64,000 bases of DNA, from positions 62,001 to 126,000 of the forward strand of contig BBYL01000022.1 of assembly GCA_001570385.1 (NCBI GenBank), read 5' to 3'. A program made the position numbers and the translations under genes. Below the pieces are notes generated by a model, which was not told where the DNA came from, ran no database searches, and saw only the letters and a list, made by a program, of their open reading frames with translations. The stretch comes from Microtetraspora glauca (GTDB lineage: Bacteria > Actinomycetota > Actinomycetes > Streptosporangiales > Streptosporangiaceae). Of the stretch, positions 8,302 to 17,161 are shown in pieces (positions within the stretch are counted from its first letter, which is position 1; the number at the start of each line of letters is the position of its first letter).

Positions 8302-9709
8302 AAAGGTCCGGCAGCAGTTCGCGGATGACGGCGCAGCCGCGCCTGACGCCGTCGAGCGAGGCGGAGCCGTACCCCAGGACGAGACCGTGGGCGCGGACCG
8401 GCCCGTGGTGGTGGCGAGCGGTGGTGTCCAGCAGCACGCCCCGCGTCCGCGCCTCCTCCACGAGCGGGCCGACCGTACCCGCCGGCAGCTCGACGAGGAC
8501 GTGCAGGCCGGCGGTGTCGCCCTTCACCAGCGGCCCCAGGATCTCGACGACGGCCGCCCTGCGCCGCGCGTACTCCAGTCGTGTCCGGCGCAGGTGCCGG
8601 TCCAGGTCCCCGCGCTGGAGCAGGGTCAGGACGGCCCGCTGCACCGGGCCGGACGTACGGTCGCCGAGCAGCTTCCTGCGCGCGGCGATCCTCGCGAGCG
8701 GTTCCGGCGCGGCCACCAGCCAGCCGAGCCCGACGTCCGGGCTCAGCGACTTGGACAGGGTGCCGAGCAGCACGACCCGGGCGGGGTCGAGACCGTACAG
8801 CGCGGGCAGCGGCGCGACGTCGTACCGGAACTCCGCGTCGTAGTCGTCCTCCACGATGATCGCACCGGTACGGCGGGCCCAGGCGAGGAGCCGCTCACGC
8901 CGGGAGATGGGCAGCCGTCCGCCGAGCGGGAACTGGTGCGCCGGGGTCGTGTAGAGGACGTCCAGGTCGTCGGGCAGTTCCTCCACGATCACCCCCTGAT
9001 CGTCCACCGGGCAGGGGACGATCTCGGCTCCACGCGCCCGGAACACGTTCCTGGCGATCCGGTAGCCGGGCTCCTCCACGCCCGCGCGGGCGCCGGGCGC
9101 GAGCAGGGACGCGGCGACGAGATCGAGCCCGTGCCCGGTGCCCCGGGTGACCAGCACGTTCCCGGGACCCGCGGGTACGGCCCGCGCCCGTCGGAGGTGG
9201 TCGGCGAGCAGCGCGCGGAGGTCGGCATGCCCGAGGTGGTCGAGGGTGTCCCCGAGCGGCAGGTCCCCCGCGCGCCGCCAGGCCCGCCGCCAGGCGGCCA
9301 CGTCGTGGCCGAGCACCCACGGTCGCCCGGGCCGCAGGTCCACCAGGCCGGGGTCCATCGGGCCGGGGTCCATCGGGCCGGGGTCCGTCACGCCCGCGTG
9401 AGCCACGGGATCCGGGCGGACCGTGGCCCCCGTCACCGGATCGGGAAATGTCGTGATATCCGCGACGTACGTGCCGGAGCCGCGCCTGCCGTCGAGCCAG
9501 CCCTCGGCGTACAACTGCTGGTAGGCGTCGGTCACGACGGTACGGCTGACGCCGAGCAGGGCGGCCAGGCCACGACTGGAGGGCAGGCGCTCCCCCGCCC
9601 TCAGCGCCCCGTCGCGCATGGCCTGGCGGAGCTGGTCGGCCGTCTGTACGGCGAGCGCCACGGGTGAGCGCCGGTCCACGGCCAGCGGAAGGTCGGTGTG
9701 CGCCCGCAA
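8300..9709 (-). CDS. MocR/PdxR-type regulator: GntR winged helix fused to PLP aminotransferase fold
   Basis: 469 residues from a TTG with GAGGAACGGAAG upstream. Residues about 15-80 are a GntR helix-turn-helix (QLRQAMRDGALRAGERLPSSRGLAALLGVSRTVV). A linker with repeated GPMDPG units joins it to a fold-type-I aminotransferase domain; SKSLSPDVGLGW carries the PLP-binding Lys, with VEDDYDAEFRY before it. MocR regulators sense PLP or an amine through this domain. It is divergent from a pyridoxamine-oxidase-fold gene, a common actinobacterial pairing, so vitamin B6 control is plausible. Its stop codon falls at the end of the 13-bp array. Confidence 0.9.
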   Translation of the reverse strand: MRAHTDLPLAVDRRSPVALAVQTADQLRQAMRDGALRAGERLPSSRGLAALLGVSRTVVTDAYQQLYAEGWLDGRRGSGTYVADITTFPDPVTGATVRPDPVAHAGVTDPGPMDPGPMDPGLVDLRPGRPWVLGHDVAAWRRAWRRAGDLPLGDTLDHLGHADLRALLADHLRRARAVPAGPGNVLVTRGTGHGLDLVAASLLAPGARAGVEEPGYRIARNVFRARGAEIVPCPVDDQGVIVEELPDDLDVLYTTPAHQFPLGGRLPISRRERLLAWARRTGAIIVEDDYDAEFRYDVAPLPALYGLDPARVVLLGTLSKSLSPDVGLGWLVAAPEPLARIAARRKLLGDRTSGPVQRAVLTLLQRGDLDRHLRRTRLEYARRRAAVVEILGPLVKGDTAGLHVLVELPAGTVGPLVEEARTRGVLLDTTARHHHGPVRAHGLVLGYGSASLDGVRRGCAVIRELLPDL

Positions 9710-9757
9710 AGTGGTCTTCCGTTCCTCTCAGGAAGTGGCCATGTTCACCGGTCCACT
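9710..9757. promoter_or_regulatory. Candidate MocR operator between the divergent genes
   Basis: AGTGG occurs at 9710-9714 and again 24 bases on at 9734-9738, and its inverse CCACT at 9753-9757. Two direct half-sites plus one inverted copy is an arrangement expected for MocR dimers. The block sits between the two starts and overlaps where the promoters must lie. Confidence 0.4.
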
Positions 9758-9777
9758 CGGCTTCTAACGTAACGGAC

Positions 9778-10416
9778 ATGCTTTCCACCACACCCCGGAC
9801 CGTCCTTAACCGGTCCAAGCAGCGAGCCCGTACCGACCGCGCCGACCTGCACGCCGTCCTGGACGCCGGGATGATCTGCCACCTGGGCGTCCTGGTGGAC
9901 GGGGCACCGATGGTGATCCCCACCGGATACGGCCGGATCGGCGAGACGCTCTACCTGCACGGGTCCACGGGGGCCTCCTCACTGCGCGGCGCGCTCGCGT
10001 CGCAGGTCTGCGTGACGGTCACCCACCTGGACGGGATCGTGCTGGCCAGGTCGGCGTTCCACCACTCCGTGAACTACCGCTCGGCGATGATCTACGGCCC
10101 GGCCCGGGAGGTCGAGGACCCGGGCGAGCGCCTCGACGGCCTGCGCGCGATCACCGAGCAGCTGGCGCCCGGCCAGTGGGACGTGGTCCGGCCGCCCAGC
10201 CGGAAGGAACTGGCCGCGACGACCGTACTCGCCCTCTCTCTCGAGGAGGCGTCCGTCAAGGTACGGCAGGGGCCGCCGGTGGACGACGAGGAGGACTACG
10301 ACCTGCCGGTCTGGGCGGGGGTGCGGCCGTTGCTGGTCTCCTGGGGAGCCCCCGAGCCCGACCCTCGACTCGCACCCGGCATCCCTGTTCCCGCGCACCT
10401 CAGCCACACGCCATAG
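9778..10416 (+). CDS. Pyridoxamine 5'-phosphate oxidase-fold flavin-binding protein
   Basis: 212 residues from the ATG at 9778, which fits the domain start better than the longer open frame. DLHAVLDAGMICHLGVLVDG and PMVIPTGYGRIGETLYLHGS are the split-barrel signature; SVNYRSAMIYGPAREV follows. The fold binds FMN or F420, and members include putative pyridoxamine oxidases and nitroimidazole-type reductases. Divergence from a MocR regulator suggests it is that regulator's target and that it handles a B6 vitamer. Activity is not proven by sequence, as many of this family are not true PNP oxidases. Confidence 0.8.
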   Translation: MLSTTPRTVLNRSKQRARTDRADLHAVLDAGMICHLGVLVDGAPMVIPTGYGRIGETLYLHGSTGASSLRGALASQVCVTVTHLDGIVLARSAFHHSVNYRSAMIYGPAREVEDPGERLDGLRAITEQLAPGQWDVVRPPSRKELAATTVLALSLEEASVKVRQGPPVDDEEDYDLPVWAGVRPLLVSWGAPEPDPRLAPGIPVPAHLSHTP

Positions 10417-10506
10417 GGGCTTCGTGAGTGAATTTCACGACTTTTGCGTTTATTTCGTGATCAATCACTAAGCTACGGTCTCGTCATGGGCCGATGAGGA
10501 GACCGG
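10417..10506 (+). promoter_or_regulatory. Upstream region of the kinase operon with GTGAT/ATCAC palindrome
   Basis: GTGATCAATCAC (10457-10468) has perfect five-base arms and is followed by TAAGCT, a possible -10. A second, looser pair (CGTGA and TTCACG) lies just upstream. No regulator is assigned. Confidence 0.3.
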
Positions 10507-12111
10507 ATGTACGGGCAGACGGGCGCCTGGAGTGCCCCCGGATATACCGAGATACGTGAGCTTGGCACGGGGGGCGGCGGGCGTGTCGTCCTCGCCAGGC
10601 ACGACGCCGACGGCATACCGGTGGCGATCAAGTACCTTTCCGGGGAGCTGCGCTCCGACCTCAACTTCGTCGGCAGGTTCCGGCACGAGGCGCACCTGCT
10701 CGCCCTCATGGAACCCAGCCCGCACGCCGCCCGCTTCTACGAGTACATCGAGGCGCCGCACGGCGCCGCCATCGTCATGGAGCTCGTGGACGGCGTGTCG
10801 CTGCGCACGATGCTGCGCTCGGAAGGGCCGACCGGGCCGGAGGCGGCCCTCGCCGTACTGAAGGGCTCGCTGCTCGGGCTGGCCGCCGCGCACGCCATCG
10901 GGGTGGTCCACCGCGACTACAAGCCCGAGAACGTGATGGTCGAGGCCGACGGCATGAGCAAGCTGGTCGACTTCGGCATCGCCGCGCGGGCCGGCGAAGG
11001 GGTGAGCGCCTCCGGCACGCCGCCGTACATGGCCCCGGAGCAGTGGTCGGGCAGCCCGGCGAGCCGGGCCACCGACGTGTACGCCGCCGCCGTGGTCTTC
11101 TTCGAGTGCCTCACCGGCACCCGTCCCTTCCGGGCGCAGAGTTTGCCCGCGCTCGCCCGCCAGCATCAGTCCACGCCTCCCCCGGTCGAGGAGGTGCCCC
11201 ACGCGCTCCAGGGGCTGATCGAGCGCGGCATGGCCAAGAACCCGGCCGACCGGCCGCCCTCGGCCGAGGCGTTCCTGCGGGAGCTGGAGTCCGTCGCCAC
11301 CGAGGCGTACGGCCCGGCGTGGGAGGAGCGGGGACGGCGCCGCCTCGCGGCGCTCGCCGGCCTCCTGCTCCCGTTCTTCCCGCTGACCGAGGAGGCGCCC
11401 GAGGCCAGTACGGCTCTCGCCGAGACGCACCTCGGCGGCAGCGCCCTCACCAAGGTCAGCGTCAGGATCGGCCTGGTGGCGGTCTCCCTGGCGGTGGTCG
11501 CCGGAGGCACCGCCGCGCTGGTCGGGTCGTTCAGCGGCGCCACGCTGCAGGCGGGGACGACGATCGAGACGCCCGGCCGGACGCCCAAGGATCTCGGGAT
11601 CGTCGACGAGGAGACCGCGGATCCCCAGACGGCCGAGCCCGAGGTGTCGCCGTCGCCGAAGGCGTCGAAGTCGCCCTCCCCCTCCCCTTCGCCCAGCCCC
11701 GCGTCGGCGACCACGAGCGCCCCGCCGGTGGCCCCGACGGCGAAGCCCTCGCCGAGCAGGAAACCGACCCCGGCCCGGACGCCGACGTCCAGGCCGACTC
11801 CCCGGCCGAGCCGGTCGACGCCGGAGCCGGACGACACGGTCAACATCCCCGACCTGCCGACGGGAACGTCCACGCCGACCCGGCCGCAGACTCCCACGAC
11901 CACCGCGCCGACGTCCTCCCCGACGGACACGGTCCGGCCCACGGAGACCTCGACGACCACGGAGCCGCCCCGGATCACCTCGGAGCCGGTGCCGTCGGCC
12001 CCCGCGTCGGTCCCGATGGCGGCGTTCGCCCTCGGCCTGGTGACGACCGGGCTCGTTCCCGCCACACTTGCCGTGAAGAGGATGACGGGACGGCACCGGA
12101 GGCGGCGATAG
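10507..12111 (+). CDS. Membrane-anchored Ser/Thr protein kinase (Hanks type)
   Basis: 534 residues, with GAGGAGA before the ATG. The kinase domain spans about 1-270: glycine loop LGTGGGGRVV, Lys42 (VAIKYL), catalytic HRDYKPENV (Asp137), DFG at 155-157 and APE at 176-178, so it should be active. A first membrane helix lies near residues 320-345. A Pro/Ser/Thr-rich stretch of about 170 residues and a last hydrophobic segment with an Arg-rich tail follow, so the PT-rich part is probably outside the cell. It has no PASTA repeats. The next gene starts at the following base and encodes a kinase-like protein lacking catalytic residues. Confidence 0.92.
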   Translation: MYGQTGAWSAPGYTEIRELGTGGGGRVVLARHDADGIPVAIKYLSGELRSDLNFVGRFRHEAHLLALMEPSPHAARFYEYIEAPHGAAIVMELVDGVSLRTMLRSEGPTGPEAALAVLKGSLLGLAAAHAIGVVHRDYKPENVMVEADGMSKLVDFGIAARAGEGVSASGTPPYMAPEQWSGSPASRATDVYAAAVVFFECLTGTRPFRAQSLPALARQHQSTPPPVEEVPHALQGLIERGMAKNPADRPPSAEAFLRELESVATEAYGPAWEERGRRRLAALAGLLLPFFPLTEEAPEASTALAETHLGGSALTKVSVRIGLVAVSLAVVAGGTAALVGSFSGATLQAGTTIETPGRTPKDLGIVDEETADPQTAEPEVSPSPKASKSPSPSPSPSPASATTSAPPVAPTAKPSPSRKPTPARTPTSRPTPRPSRSTPEPDDTVNIPDLPTGTSTPTRPQTPTTTAPTSSPTDTVRPTETSTTTEPPRITSEPVPSAPASVPMAAFALGLVTTGLVPATLAVKRMTGRHRRRR

Positions 12112-13497
12112 ATGGATGACGGCGGTTCCATCGCGGGGCACCGGCTGACCGGACGCGCCCGATCAGGCGAGCTCGGCACCTGGAGCGAGGCGATCTCTCC
12201 CGAGGGAACGCCGTCGGGCGTGCTGCGGTTCGACCCCGGGCTGGTCGCCGCACCGGCCGCCCGCGAGCGGCTGGTCGCCGCGGTGAGCGCCGACCGCCGC
12301 CTGTGGCAGGCCGGGCAGGCCGGGCAGGCCGGTCTGCTCCCCGTCGTGGACCTCGTCACCGCCCGCGGTGACATCTGGCTCGTCACCGGGCGTGGCGCCA
12401 TGCCCGTGGTCGCCGACCTGCTCGCCCAGGGCGGGCCGCCTCCCGGCCCCGGCGGGGTGGCGACGATCCTGATGGACACCGCCCAGACCCTGCTGGCCGT
12501 ACACGCGGCCGGGCTCGCCCACGGCGCGGTGCACCCCGGCACGATCGTGATCGGTGAGGACGGTTCGGCCCTGCTGGCCGAGCGCGGGCTGCTCGAGGCG
12601 CTGCGCGGGGAGCCCGCGTCACCGGAGGGGGACATCACGGCCTGGGTCGCGCTCGCCCGCGGCCTCGCGGCGAGCTGGGCGGACGGCCCGGCGGCCGCCC
12701 TGTTCGACCAGGCCGCGTCCGCCGCGGCGGCCCGCGGGCTCGCCGCCGCCCGCGACACCCTCGTCGCCGGGCGCGACCTGCTGCCCCAGGGGTTCACGAC
12801 CAGGGACCAGCTGATCCGTACGCTGCACTGGTGGTCGGCCTCCGCCGTCCCCACCGCCCCCGCTCCCGGTACGGCACCGCCCGCCAGGGAGACCACCGGG
12901 GAGGCCGTCACCCTGCTGCGGCTCCCGGACCCCGCGCCCGGTACGGCGGCTCCCACCGACGTGGTCATGCGGTTCGGTCCCGGCGTGCCGACGGAGACGA
13001 CGGCGGCGCAGATCTGGCGCTCCGGCGCCACCACGCAGTTCGCCGAGGAGACGGGCCGTGATCGAACGCCCGGCCGGCGGAACGGGCGGCGGGCCAGGCG
13101 CGGGGCGTGGGCGGGATCGCTGCTGCTCGCCATGCTCCTCGCCGTGGTCATCCTGTGGTTGCGCTTCCAGCCCGCCACCGAGGTGCTCGTCCAGAAGGTG
13201 GACGTGCGCGGTCCCAAGAAGGCGGTCGCCTGCGACGGCACGGCGATGCTGGTCGGCACGGTCACGACCAACGGCGGCGCGGGCAGCATCCGCTACGTCT
13301 GGGTGCGCAGCGACGGGGTGCGGATGACCGAGCGGGAGCAGAAGGTGCTCTCGGGGGACACGTCGGTGAAACTTCCACTGCGCTGGCAGGTGACGGGTTC
13401 CGGCGATTTCAAGGGCGTGGCCACGCTGCGGGTCCTGTCGCCGACCTCTTCGGGAAAGCCGCTGCAGGACAAGGCGTCCTTCTCTTATCGGTGCTGA
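12112..13497 (+). CDS. Membrane pseudokinase-like protein with exported C-terminal domain
   Basis: 461 residues. Residues about 1-230 follow the layout of a bacterial kinase C-lobe. Where HRDxKPxN is expected the protein has HGAVHPGTIVI (137-147), so the catalytic Asp is Ala and the Asn is lost. The DFG position reads LLAERG. A single membrane helix (GSLLLAMLLAVVILWL) near residue 335 leads to about 110 outside residues with cysteines at each end, probably Ig-like. It directly abuts the active kinase gene, so a scaffold, sensor or substrate role for that kinase is likely. Fold assignment rests on motif position; a structure prediction would decide. Confidence 0.65.
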   Translation: MDDGGSIAGHRLTGRARSGELGTWSEAISPEGTPSGVLRFDPGLVAAPAARERLVAAVSADRRLWQAGQAGQAGLLPVVDLVTARGDIWLVTGRGAMPVVADLLAQGGPPPGPGGVATILMDTAQTLLAVHAAGLAHGAVHPGTIVIGEDGSALLAERGLLEALRGEPASPEGDITAWVALARGLAASWADGPAAALFDQAASAAAARGLAAARDTLVAGRDLLPQGFTTRDQLIRTLHWWSASAVPTAPAPGTAPPARETTGEAVTLLRLPDPAPGTAAPTDVVMRFGPGVPTETTAAQIWRSGATTQFAEETGRDRTPGRRNGRRARRGAWAGSLLLAMLLAVVILWLRFQPATEVLVQKVDVRGPKKAVACDGTAMLVGTVTTNGGAGSIRYVWVRSDGVRMTEREQKVLSGDTSVKLPLRWQVTGSGDFKGVATLRVLSPTSSGKPLQDKASFSYRC

Positions 13498-13611
13498 TCA
13501 GTGGCGATCGCGATTTGACCTCTCTTTCACGTGTTCTCACAGGAACATCGGAGATAACTGACGTTTTCTGGCAATCTCATGATGAGTTCCGGGATTGCTA
13601 ATGTGGCCCGC

Positions 13612-14598
13612 ATGACGACGACGCCCGCCGGCTGGTACCCCGATCCGTACGGCTCTCCCCAACTGCGGTGGTGGGACGGTTCCCAGTGGACCGACGCCAC
13701 GCACGCGACGGAGCAGCAGGGCGGTTACCAGCAGCAGCCCGGCGGCCAGCAGCAGGGCGGTGAGCAGCTGTGGGGCCCCTCGCCGCAGACGGCGCAGCTT
13801 CCCGTTCCCGACTTCGGGGCACAGCCGCCGAAGTCGTCGTCCCCCTGGCCGTGGCTGCTCGGCGGGCTCGCGGTCGTCGTGGTGCTCGCCGTGGTGGCGG
13901 TCGCCGGGCTGTTCGTCGTCCGGACCCAGACCGACGGCGCGGTCGCCAAGCCCGGCACGGAGATTACGGAGCCGCCGCTCGATCGCACGGTCCCCCCGCA
14001 GGAGACCGAGTCGCCCCCGCCCCAGCAGCAGCTCACCGAACTGCCGCAGCCGTCCGGAGGCCGGATCTCCGACGCGGTGACAGGGCTGTCGTACGCCTAC
14101 CCGGGCCAGCCGTGGATCGTCCCGAAGGCCGCGGAGGTCAACAACCCGAACAACGTGAAGATGCCGGTGTGGTCGAGCGGCTACCAGGCACTCTCCCAGC
14201 AGAACTTCGACGGCCAGAACAGCGACTGGGTGGCCTCCGTCTACACGGCGCCGCTGCCGTCGTACTTCCCGTACAGCGGCACGCAGGATCTGCGGAACCT
14301 CACCGGCGCGGTCCTGGTGGCGTACGAGCAGGACTTCTACTCTCCCCAGCACGTACGGAAGATCCTGAGCAACAAGGCGATCAAGGTGAGCGGCCGCGAC
14401 GCCTGGATCACCGAGTTCGAGATGGACTTCAGCGAGGAGTCCAAGCGCAACGGCTGGAAGTGGAAGACCGAGAAGGGTGCGTTCATCCTGGTGGATCGTG
14501 GTGAGGGCATGCAGCCGGCCATGCTCTACGCCTCCGTGCCTGACAATCTCGACCAGTCGGTGCTCCAGCGGGTGGTGGACTCCCTCCAAGTGAGTTGA
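13612..14598 (+). CDS. DUF2510-domain single-pass membrane protein
   Basis: 328 residues. I start at the ATG at 13612 because the DUF2510 motif ([21 protein letters not shown]) begins five residues later. A Gln-rich linker follows, then one membrane helix ([23 protein letters not shown], residues about 80-103) and an extracellular domain of about 220 residues. The outer domain has no recognised family; it resembles the lipoprotein-like domains often found with DUF2510. The gene follows the kinase pair in the same direction after 114 bases, so it may be a kinase substrate, but that is only positional inference. Confidence 0.75.
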   Translation: MTTTPAGWYPDPYGSPQLRWWDGSQWTDATHATEQQGGYQQQPGGQQQGGEQLWGPSPQTAQLPVPDFGAQPPKSSSPWPWLLGGLAVVVVLAVVAVAGLFVVRTQTDGAVAKPGTEITEPPLDRTVPPQETESPPPQQQLTELPQPSGGRISDAVTGLSYAYPGQPWIVPKAAEVNNPNNVKMPVWSSGYQALSQQNFDGQNSDWVASVYTAPLPSYFPYSGTQDLRNLTGAVLVAYEQDFYSPQHVRKILSNKAIKVSGRDAWITEFEMDFSEESKRNGWKWKTEKGAFILVDRGEGMQPAMLYASVPDNLDQSVLQRVVDSLQVS

Positions 14599-14620
14599 AC
14601 GCCCTACTACGCTGGGTCTC

Positions 14621-15217
14621 ATGACTGACCTGCTGGTCTGGATCGACTGTGAGATGACCGGGCTCGACCTCGGCCGTGACGCGCTCGTCGAGGTGGCCTG
14701 TATCGTCACCGACGGCGAGCTGAACCAGCTTGACGAGGGCGTGGACATCGTCATCAAGCCCCCGCCCGAGGCGCTGGCCCAGATGTCCGAGGTGGTCCGG
14801 GAGATGCACACCGCCTCCGGCCTGTTGAACGCGCTCCCCAGCGGGGTGACGCTGGCCGAGGCGGAGACCATCGTGCTGGAGTACATCCGCTCCCATATCG
14901 GCGAGCCGAAGAAGGCGCCGCTCTGCGGCAACTCCATCGCCACGGACCGTTCGTTCATCGCCAGGGACATGCCGCTCGTGGACGGGTTCCTGCACTACCG
15001 CATGATCGATGTCTCCTCGATCAAGGAACTTGCCCGCCGGTGGTACCCCCGCGCCTACTTCGCCTCCCCGGAGAAGCAGGGCGGCCACCGGGCGCTGGCG
15101 GACATCACCGAGAGCATCCGGGAGCTGCGCTACTACCGCGCGGCCGTGTTCGTGCCGCATCCGGGCCCCGACACCGCCACCGCCCGCGAGGTCGCCGAGG
15201 CGATTTCCACCCAGTGA
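14621..15217 (+). CDS. orn: Oligoribonuclease
   Basis: 198 residues, full length for Orn. The DEDDh exonuclease motifs are all visible: [10 protein letters not shown] at the start (two acidic metal ligands), the central acidic region ([16 protein letters not shown]) and the C-terminal HRALADI with the catalytic His. It degrades two- to five-nucleotide RNAs, including pGpG from cyclic-di-GMP turnover, to mononucleotides in the cytoplasm and is generally essential. A TACGCT hexamer seven bases before the ATG and no strong ribosome site suggest leaderless transcription. Confidence 0.97.
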   Translation: MTDLLVWIDCEMTGLDLGRDALVEVACIVTDGELNQLDEGVDIVIKPPPEALAQMSEVVREMHTASGLLNALPSGVTLAEAETIVLEYIRSHIGEPKKAPLCGNSIATDRSFIARDMPLVDGFLHYRMIDVSSIKELARRWYPRAYFASPEKQGGHRALADITESIRELRYYRAAVFVPHPGPDTATAREVAEAISTQ

Positions 15218-15311
15218 CGGCGATCCGCGCCATCCTCCGTGCGCGGCACGGCATGACGACTCCGAAATACCGCTACACTTTTCTCGTACGCCGCTGAGAG
15301 CGGCGGACATG

Positions 15312-15384
15312 GTGGGTGTAGCTCAGCTGGCAGAGCGCCAGGTTGTGGTCCTGGATGTCGTGGGTTCAAGTCCCATCACTCACC
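15312..15384 (+). tRNA. tRNA-His (GTG)
   Basis: The cloverleaf folds cleanly: acceptor GTGGGTG (15312-15318) pairs with CACTCAC (15377-15383), and the anticodon stem CCAGG/CCTGG encloses TTGTGGT with anticodon GTG at 15345-15347. The T-arm is GTGGG-TTCAAGT-CCCAT. A G at 15311 opposite the discriminator C (15384) gives the G-1:C73 pair unique to tRNA-His. CCA is not encoded. Confidence 0.97.
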
Positions 15385-15391
15385 CTGTGAA

Positions 15392-15427
15392 GACGGCCGG
15401 TCCGAAAGGACCGGCCGTCGGCTTTTC
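15392..15427 (+). terminator. Rho-independent terminator after tRNA-His
   Basis: A perfect 12-bp stem GACGGCCGGTCC (15392-15403) / GGACCGGCCGTC (15408-15419) closed by a GAAA tetraloop is followed by a short T run (GGCTTTTC). It ends the tRNA transcript eight bases downstream of the gene. Confidence 0.9.
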
Positions 15428-15522
15428 CCCCAAAGGTGGATTGGGGGCGTTATGCTCGCTCTCAACCGCTACGCCGGAAGCGCGGGGGGCCTCGGCGATC
15501 TTGAGTCTGCCCGGGAGGCCGG

Positions 15523-15738
15523 ATGAGAGTCGACGACCGCACCCAGACGAGTCTGAGCAAACGCGAGGCCGAGGTCATGGACCTGATCGCCGTGGGGCAT
15601 TCCAACGGGGAGATCGCCCAGCGGCTGTTCCTCAGCGAGAAGACGGTCAAGAACCACGTCAACCGCATCTACGCCAAGCTCGGGGTCGAGTCGCGGAACG
15701 CGGCGATCAACCACTGGCGCGACTCGACCGACTCCTGA
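15523..15738 (+). CDS. Solo LuxR-type helix-turn-helix protein
   Basis: 71 residues, little more than a GerE/LuxR DNA-binding domain: [21 protein letters not shown] is helix one and two, and [21 protein letters not shown] the recognition helix and dimer helix. There is no receiver or sensor domain, and the frame is open only a short way upstream, so it is a genuine short form rather than a truncated response regulator. Proteins of this type occur in actinomycetes and may act as partners of full-length regulators. The preceding GGGAGGCCGG supplies a ribosome site. Confidence 0.8.
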   Translation: MRVDDRTQTSLSKREAEVMDLIAVGHSNGEIAQRLFLSEKTVKNHVNRIYAKLGVESRNAAINHWRDSTDS

Positions 15739-15772
15739 GCCCTGCGGGTCCGCCCCCGCTCAGCTCCCCCGC

Positions 15773-17053
15773 TCAGCTCGGGGTGAGGACCTGCCTGAGG
15801 CGGGCCAGGCCGTACTCCAGCTCGTCCGGCTGCACCGACAGCGCCGGGCGGAGCCGTATCGACCGTTCTCCTGACGGCAGGACCAGCACTCCGGTCTCGT
15901 CCTCGTCGCGCAGCCGCGCGATCACGGCCGCCCGGTCGGGCACGTCGAAGGCGCACATCAGGCCGCGTCCACGGGCGTTGGTGACCAGGCCCTCGGCCTC
16001 CAGCGTCTGGAGGCCGGACAGCAGCTTCTCCCCCAGGATCGCCGCCTTCGGGATCAGCTCGTCCCGCTCGATGATCTCCAGCATCCGGCGCGAGCGGACC
16101 ATGTCGACGAGCCCGCCGCCCCAGGTGGAGTTGATCCGGCCGCTCACGTTGAAGACGTTGTCGGGGATCAGGTCCACCCTGCGTCCGGCCATCACCCCGC
16201 CCACCTGGGCCTTCTTGGCGAAGACCACGATGTCGGGCGCCAGGCCGAGCTGCTGGTACGCCCAGGAGGTGCCGGTCAGCCCGACGCCGGTCTGGACCTC
16301 GTCCATGACGAACAGCGCGTCGTTCTCGTGGCAGAGGGCCTGCATCGCCTGGAGGAACTCGGGACGCATGTGGTTGTCCCCGCCCTCGCCCTGGATGGGC
16401 TCGGCGATGAAGCAGGCGATGTCGTGGGCGTTGCGGGCGAACGCGTCCCGCGCCTGCGCGAGCGCCCGCTCCTCGGCCGCCTCCACGTCACCGAAATGGA
16501 CGGCCGGCACGTCGATCCTCGGCCAGGGGAACTTGGGGAAGCGGTCGGTCTTCACCGGATCGGTGTTGGTGAGGGAGAGCGTGTAGCCGCTGCGGCCGTG
16601 GAAGGCGCGGGTGAGGTGGAGGACCTTGGTGCCGAGGCCGGGATGGCGGCCGTGGGCCTCGTTCCAGCGGCTCTTCCAGTCGAAGGCGCACTTCAGGGCG
16701 TTCTCGACGGCGAGCGCGCCACCCTCGACGAAGAACAGGTGGGGCAGGTCGGGGTCGCCGAGTACCCGGTGGAAGGTCTCGGCGAACTCGGCGAGGTGGG
16801 TGGTGTAGAGGTCGGGGTTGGCGGGCTTGTTCGCGGCCACACGCGCGAGCAGGGCCATGAACGCGGGGTCGTCGTCGAAGGGGTTCATCCCCAGCGGCGA
16901 CGAGGCGAAGAACGTGTAGAAGTCGAGATATCTCCGGCCGTCACGCGCGTCGACCAGCCAGGAGCCCGCGCTCCTGTCGAGATCGAGCACCAGCCGGAAA
17001 CCGTCGACGAGCAGGTGCCGGGCAAGGACTTCGTGCACGGCGTTCGGGTCCAT
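15773..17053 (-). CDS. lat: L-lysine 6-transaminase
   Basis: 426 residues with GGAGGCGAC before the ATG. It is a class-III PLP aminotransferase: FFVEGGALAVENALKCAFDWK, the PLP-contacting MDEVQTGVG and the Schiff-base Lys in VVFAKKAQVGG. The N-terminus (VLARHLLVDGFRLVLDLDRSAGSWLVDA) and overall length match lysine epsilon-aminotransferases rather than ornithine or GABA enzymes. It converts L-lysine and 2-oxoglutarate to piperideine-6-carboxylate and glutamate. This is the entry to alpha-aminoadipate, used in lysine breakdown and in beta-lactam producers. The partner dehydrogenase is not in this window. It shares its strand with an upstream PBP gene, but the 108-bp gap makes co-transcription uncertain. 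Confidence 0.92.
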   Translation of the reverse strand: MDPNAVHEVLARHLLVDGFRLVLDLDRSAGSWLVDARDGRRYLDFYTFFASSPLGMNPFDDDPAFMALLARVAANKPANPDLYTTHLAEFAETFHRVLGDPDLPHLFFVEGGALAVENALKCAFDWKSRWNEAHGRHPGLGTKVLHLTRAFHGRSGYTLSLTNTDPVKTDRFPKFPWPRIDVPAVHFGDVEAAEERALAQARDAFARNAHDIACFIAEPIQGEGGDNHMRPEFLQAMQALCHENDALFVMDEVQTGVGLTGTSWAYQQLGLAPDIVVFAKKAQVGGVMAGRRVDLIPDNVFNVSGRINSTWGGGLVDMVRSRRMLEIIERDELIPKAAILGEKLLSGLQTLEAEGLVTNARGRGLMCAFDVPDRAAVIARLRDEDETGVLVLPSGERSIRLRPALSVQPDELEYGLARLRQVLTPS

Positions 17054-17161
17054 GTCGCCTCCACATTGAGCCGGGACAACACGATTCCCTCACAAGCGGT
17101 GTCAAATGTGAAGACTTTCCCGCTAGCTGACCGTCCTGGAGAACGTTTTACTACCGCCTTG

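Noticed and set aside
10468-12141. Long minus-strand open frame (557 codons) across the kinase gene
   Set aside because: It is antisense to a kinase with full motifs, its translation is Arg/Gly-rich low complexity, and high GC keeps such frames open by chance.
15009-16586. 525-codon plus-strand frame running through orn, tRNA-His and the LuxR gene
   Set aside because: It crosses a tRNA and a terminator and is out of frame with orn; it is a chance open frame.
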